From positions 774,987-838,986 of the forward strand of contig NZ_MAQX01000011.1 in assembly GCF_001682865.1 (NCBI RefSeq): a stretch of 64,000 nt of DNA. Direction: 5' to 3'. Source of the DNA: Bacillus sp. FJAT-26390. GTDB lineage: Bacteria; Bacillota; Bacilli; Paenibacillales; Paenibacillaceae. The position numbers and the translations under genes were made by a program. The notes under the pieces are model-generated. The model saw only the letters and a list, made by a program, of their open reading frames with translations, had not been told where the DNA came from and ran no database searches. Shown here in pieces: positions 62,020 through 64,000 of the stretch. Within the stretch, counting starts at the first letter, position 1, and every line of letters starts with the position of its first letter.

Positions 62020-64000
62020 ATGTTACGTAATTTGCGATTAAATATTCGTGCAAAAATATTAATCGGCTATTTTCTGATCATATGTTGTCTAGGTGCATGT
62101 ATTGTTGTAGTGAGCGATAGAATCTCATCCTTGCAAAACGAAATTGAGACGATTACAACCCGGGACATCGAAGTGCATAATTTGATAACGACCATTCGCT
62201 ACAATGCTGTCAGCATGGAGACCAGCCAGCGCGGATTTGTCATTACTGGCAACGAGACATATTTAGAGCCTTATTTGGCGGGAAAAGCGGAATGGGAAGC
62301 CAACTACAATGCTTTGTACCAATATCTATTCGATGATCCGACAACGCGCAAAAGCCTTGAGGAGATCAAGCTGACGATTCAAAATTGGATCAAGGTGGCG
62401 GGCGAGCCTACCGTCGCACTTCGTAAGGCGAACGACACGCAAGGCATTATTGATTTTTTTAATGGAGACACCGGCAAAAAAGATATCGATTCCCTTCGCG
62501 TACAGCTCGAAACACTGCGTCAAAAGGAAATTGCATCAACTAAAAACCATATCATGCAATTGGAAAACCGGAACGACATGCTTATTATCAGCCTGTATGT
62601 CATGCTGCTCGTCGTCTCCATTGTCGCTCTCTTAATCGTATCTTTCGTTTCTGGAACTATCGTCAAGACGATAAATGATGTCGTAAAAACGATAACGGAT
62701 ATCGCCTCTTCCGGAGGGGACTTATCGACGCGCATTAAAGTGAACACCCGTGATGAGATTAGAGATCTCGCTCGTGCAACCAATGCGCTGCTGGACAACC
62801 TTAACGATCAGAACTGGATTCAATCGAAGGTCGCCGAGGTGGCAACCATGAATCAAGGCATTAACGATATGAAGATGTTAGCGGATTCCTTTCTGTCCAA
62901 GCTTGCGCCTATGCTTAATGCAGCCTACGGATTATTTTATATTAAACAAGGAGCAGGAGATCAGCAGAAGCTGAACAAAATTGCTTCTTATGCCGCGGCT
63001 GGCGACAGTCCAGGACATGCCAGCTTTCGAATGGGGGAAGGCCTTATCGGCCAAGCGGCGCTAGATAATCGCACCTTCTTGCTGAACTCTGCTCCTGATC
63101 ATCCGCTCAGCATTTCGTCAGGCATTGGATCGGTAGAGCCAAGAAGCATTCTAATCGTTCCATTCGAGTTTGAGGGCAAGGTTGCCGCGGTCGTTGAATT
63201 CGCATCCGTAGAGTCGTTTACTTCGCAGCATCTGAAGCTGCTTGAGCAAATCGAGAATTCATTTGGCGTTGCGATTAACAATGTCGCAGGTCGTATGGAG
63301 GTAGAGCGACTGCTAAGCGAATCGCAAGTGCTGACGGAAGAGCTACAGACACAAACCGAGGAGCTGCAGACGCAATCGGAAGAGCTGCAAATGCAGCAGG
63401 AAGAAATGCGCATGACTACCGAGCATCTGGAGGAACAAAACCTGTTCGCCGAGCAGAAAACGAAGGAATTGGAAAAAGCGAAGGAAGAGCTCGAAACGTA
63501 TTCCGAGCAGCTTAAGAAAAGCTCGCAATACAAATCCAATTTTCTCGCTAATATGTCGCATGAGCTTCGCACTCCGCTCAACAGCATATTAATTTTGTCC
63601 CAGCTTCTCTCGGAAAATGAAAACGATACGTTGAATGAAGAGGAAGAAGGGTATGCTAAAGTCATCCATACCTCCGGCAATGATCTGCTCACGCTAATAG
63701 ATGATATTCTCGATTTATCCAAAATCGAAGCCGGTAAGGTCATTTTGGTGATGGATGAAGTGAACGTCAGCGAAATCCCTGAGCATATGAAGCTTCTTTT
63801 TAACCCAGTTGCAGAGAAAAAAGAGCTTGCTTTCCAAATCAATTTAGATGAAGATGTACCGCCTGTACTGTATACAGATGGTCAAAGATTGCAGCAAATC
63901 TTAAAAAACCTATTGTCCAATGCCTTTAAATTTACGGAGCAAGGCTCCGTTGTATTAAACATTCAAAATGCGGATCCGCAAAGCGTGAAGAAGCATCTTC
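62020..64000 (+). CDS. CHASE3-HAMP-GAF sensor histidine kinase, 3' end cut by the window
   Basis: 660 residues are visible from ATG 62020 (after AAAGGAG), open to the window edge. Order: helix 1 (about 12-31), CHASE3 extracellular domain (to about 175; NAVSMETSQRGFVITGNETYLEPY is diagnostic), helix 2 (about 186-208), HAMP, GAF (about 265-425), and a coiled coil with heptads TEELQTQTEELQTQSEELQM. Then come HisKA with the phospho-acceptor His514 in NMSHELRTPLNS, and the start of the ATPase domain (LQQILKNLLSNAFKF). This layout usually continues into receiver domains, making a hybrid kinase, but that part is outside. Signal unknown. Confidence 0.93.
   Translation, partial: MLRNLRLNIRAKILIGYFLIICCLGACIVVVSDRISSLQNEIETITTRDIEVHNLITTIRYNAVSMETSQRGFVITGNETYLEPYLAGKAEWEANYNALYQYLFDDPTTRKSLEEIKLTIQNWIKVAGEPTVALRKANDTQGIIDFFNGDTGKKDIDSLRVQLETLRQKEIASTKNHIMQLENRNDMLIISLYVMLLVVSIVALLIVSFVSGTIVKTINDVVKTITDIASSGGDLSTRIKVNTRDEIRDLARATNALLDNLNDQNWIQSKVAEVATMNQGINDMKMLADSFLSKLAPMLNAAYGLFYIKQGAGDQQKLNKIASYAAAGDSPGHASFRMGEGLIGQAALDNRTFLLNSAPDHPLSISSGIGSVEPRSILIVPFEFEGKVAAVVEFASVESFTSQHLKLLEQIENSFGVAINNVAGRMEVERLLSESQVLTEELQTQTEELQTQSEELQMQQEEMRMTTEHLEEQNLFAEQKTKELEKAKEELETYSEQLKKSSQYKSNFLANMSHELRTPLNSILILSQLLSENENDTLNEEEEGYAKVIHTSGNDLLTLIDDILDLSKIEAGKVILVMDEVNVSEIPEHMKLLFNPVAEKKELAFQINLDEDVPPVLYTDGQRLQQILKNLLSNAFKFTEQGSVVLNIQNADPQSVKKHL

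Noticed and set aside
63099..63842. 247-residue minus-strand open frame opposite the CHASE3 kinase
   Set aside because: Composition is Ser/Cys-rich low complexity mirroring the Glu/Gln coiled coil on the real strand.

Overview
The window reads as chromosomal DNA of a Paenibacillus-like member of the Bacillota. The case rests on strong purine-rich ribosome-binding sites, frequent TTG/GTG starts, several carbohydrate-type ABC importers encoded without their own ATPase, YesM-type sensor kinases, a SigB/RsbW pair and a ykkC-class riboswitch. No tRNA, rRNA, phage, insertion sequence or CRISPR array was recognised. Both ends cut genes: a sugar-transport permease on the left and a CHASE3-GAF histidine kinase on the right.

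1-27.9 kb is mainly carbohydrate use. A permease and binding protein (minus strand) diverge from a beta-mannan operon: GH113 mannanase, cellobiose/mannobiose 2-epimerase and GH130 mannosylglucose phosphorylase. After a BenE-type transporter comes a second minus-strand operon: GH38 alpha-mannosidase, two permeases, a binding lipoprotein, an unassigned 728-residue glycosidase-like protein and a secreted GxGYxYP protein with three repeated carbohydrate-binding-like modules. An AraR-type GntR/LacI regulator lies upstream. Next is an operon of SDR oxidoreductase, YesM-like kinase, orphan binding lipoprotein and LacI regulator. Its binding protein is clearly a paralogue of the one at the left end, which suggests ligand sensing rather than import. 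A divergent ArsR-like regulator with a large extra domain faces it.

28-36.2 kb holds one seven-gene operon of unusual composition: ArgH-superfamily lyase, amidohydrolase, a sugar-type ABC importer (three genes), an NtaA/SnaA/DszA/YxeK-family flavin monooxygenase and a two-domain rhodanese. It is preceded by a promoter overlapped by inverted repeats and by an attenuator-like hairpin. I read it as a candidate salvage pathway for a succinylated or aminopolycarboxylate-like compound, probably tied to sulfur supply; this is an inference.

36.2-46.6 kb has an old-yellow-enzyme reductase, a 2.3-kb non-coding array of seven long repeat units built from about 34 copies of a 23-bp imperfect palindrome, a MacAB-like four-gene system in which one ATPase carries a C-terminal AbrB-like domain, and an AEC transporter.

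46.7-57 kb has a PadR-controlled set of three ABC exporters with a well-resolved operator pair, an APC permease under a guanidine-I-type riboswitch, and three gene remnants (cysK, nitroreductase, pgsA). 57-64 kb is a chemotaxis and stress region: a membrane-anchored MCP, a GNAT-like protein, YtxH, a DUF948 protein with RsbW and SigB behind a SigB-type promoter (no RsbV seen), and the truncated kinase.
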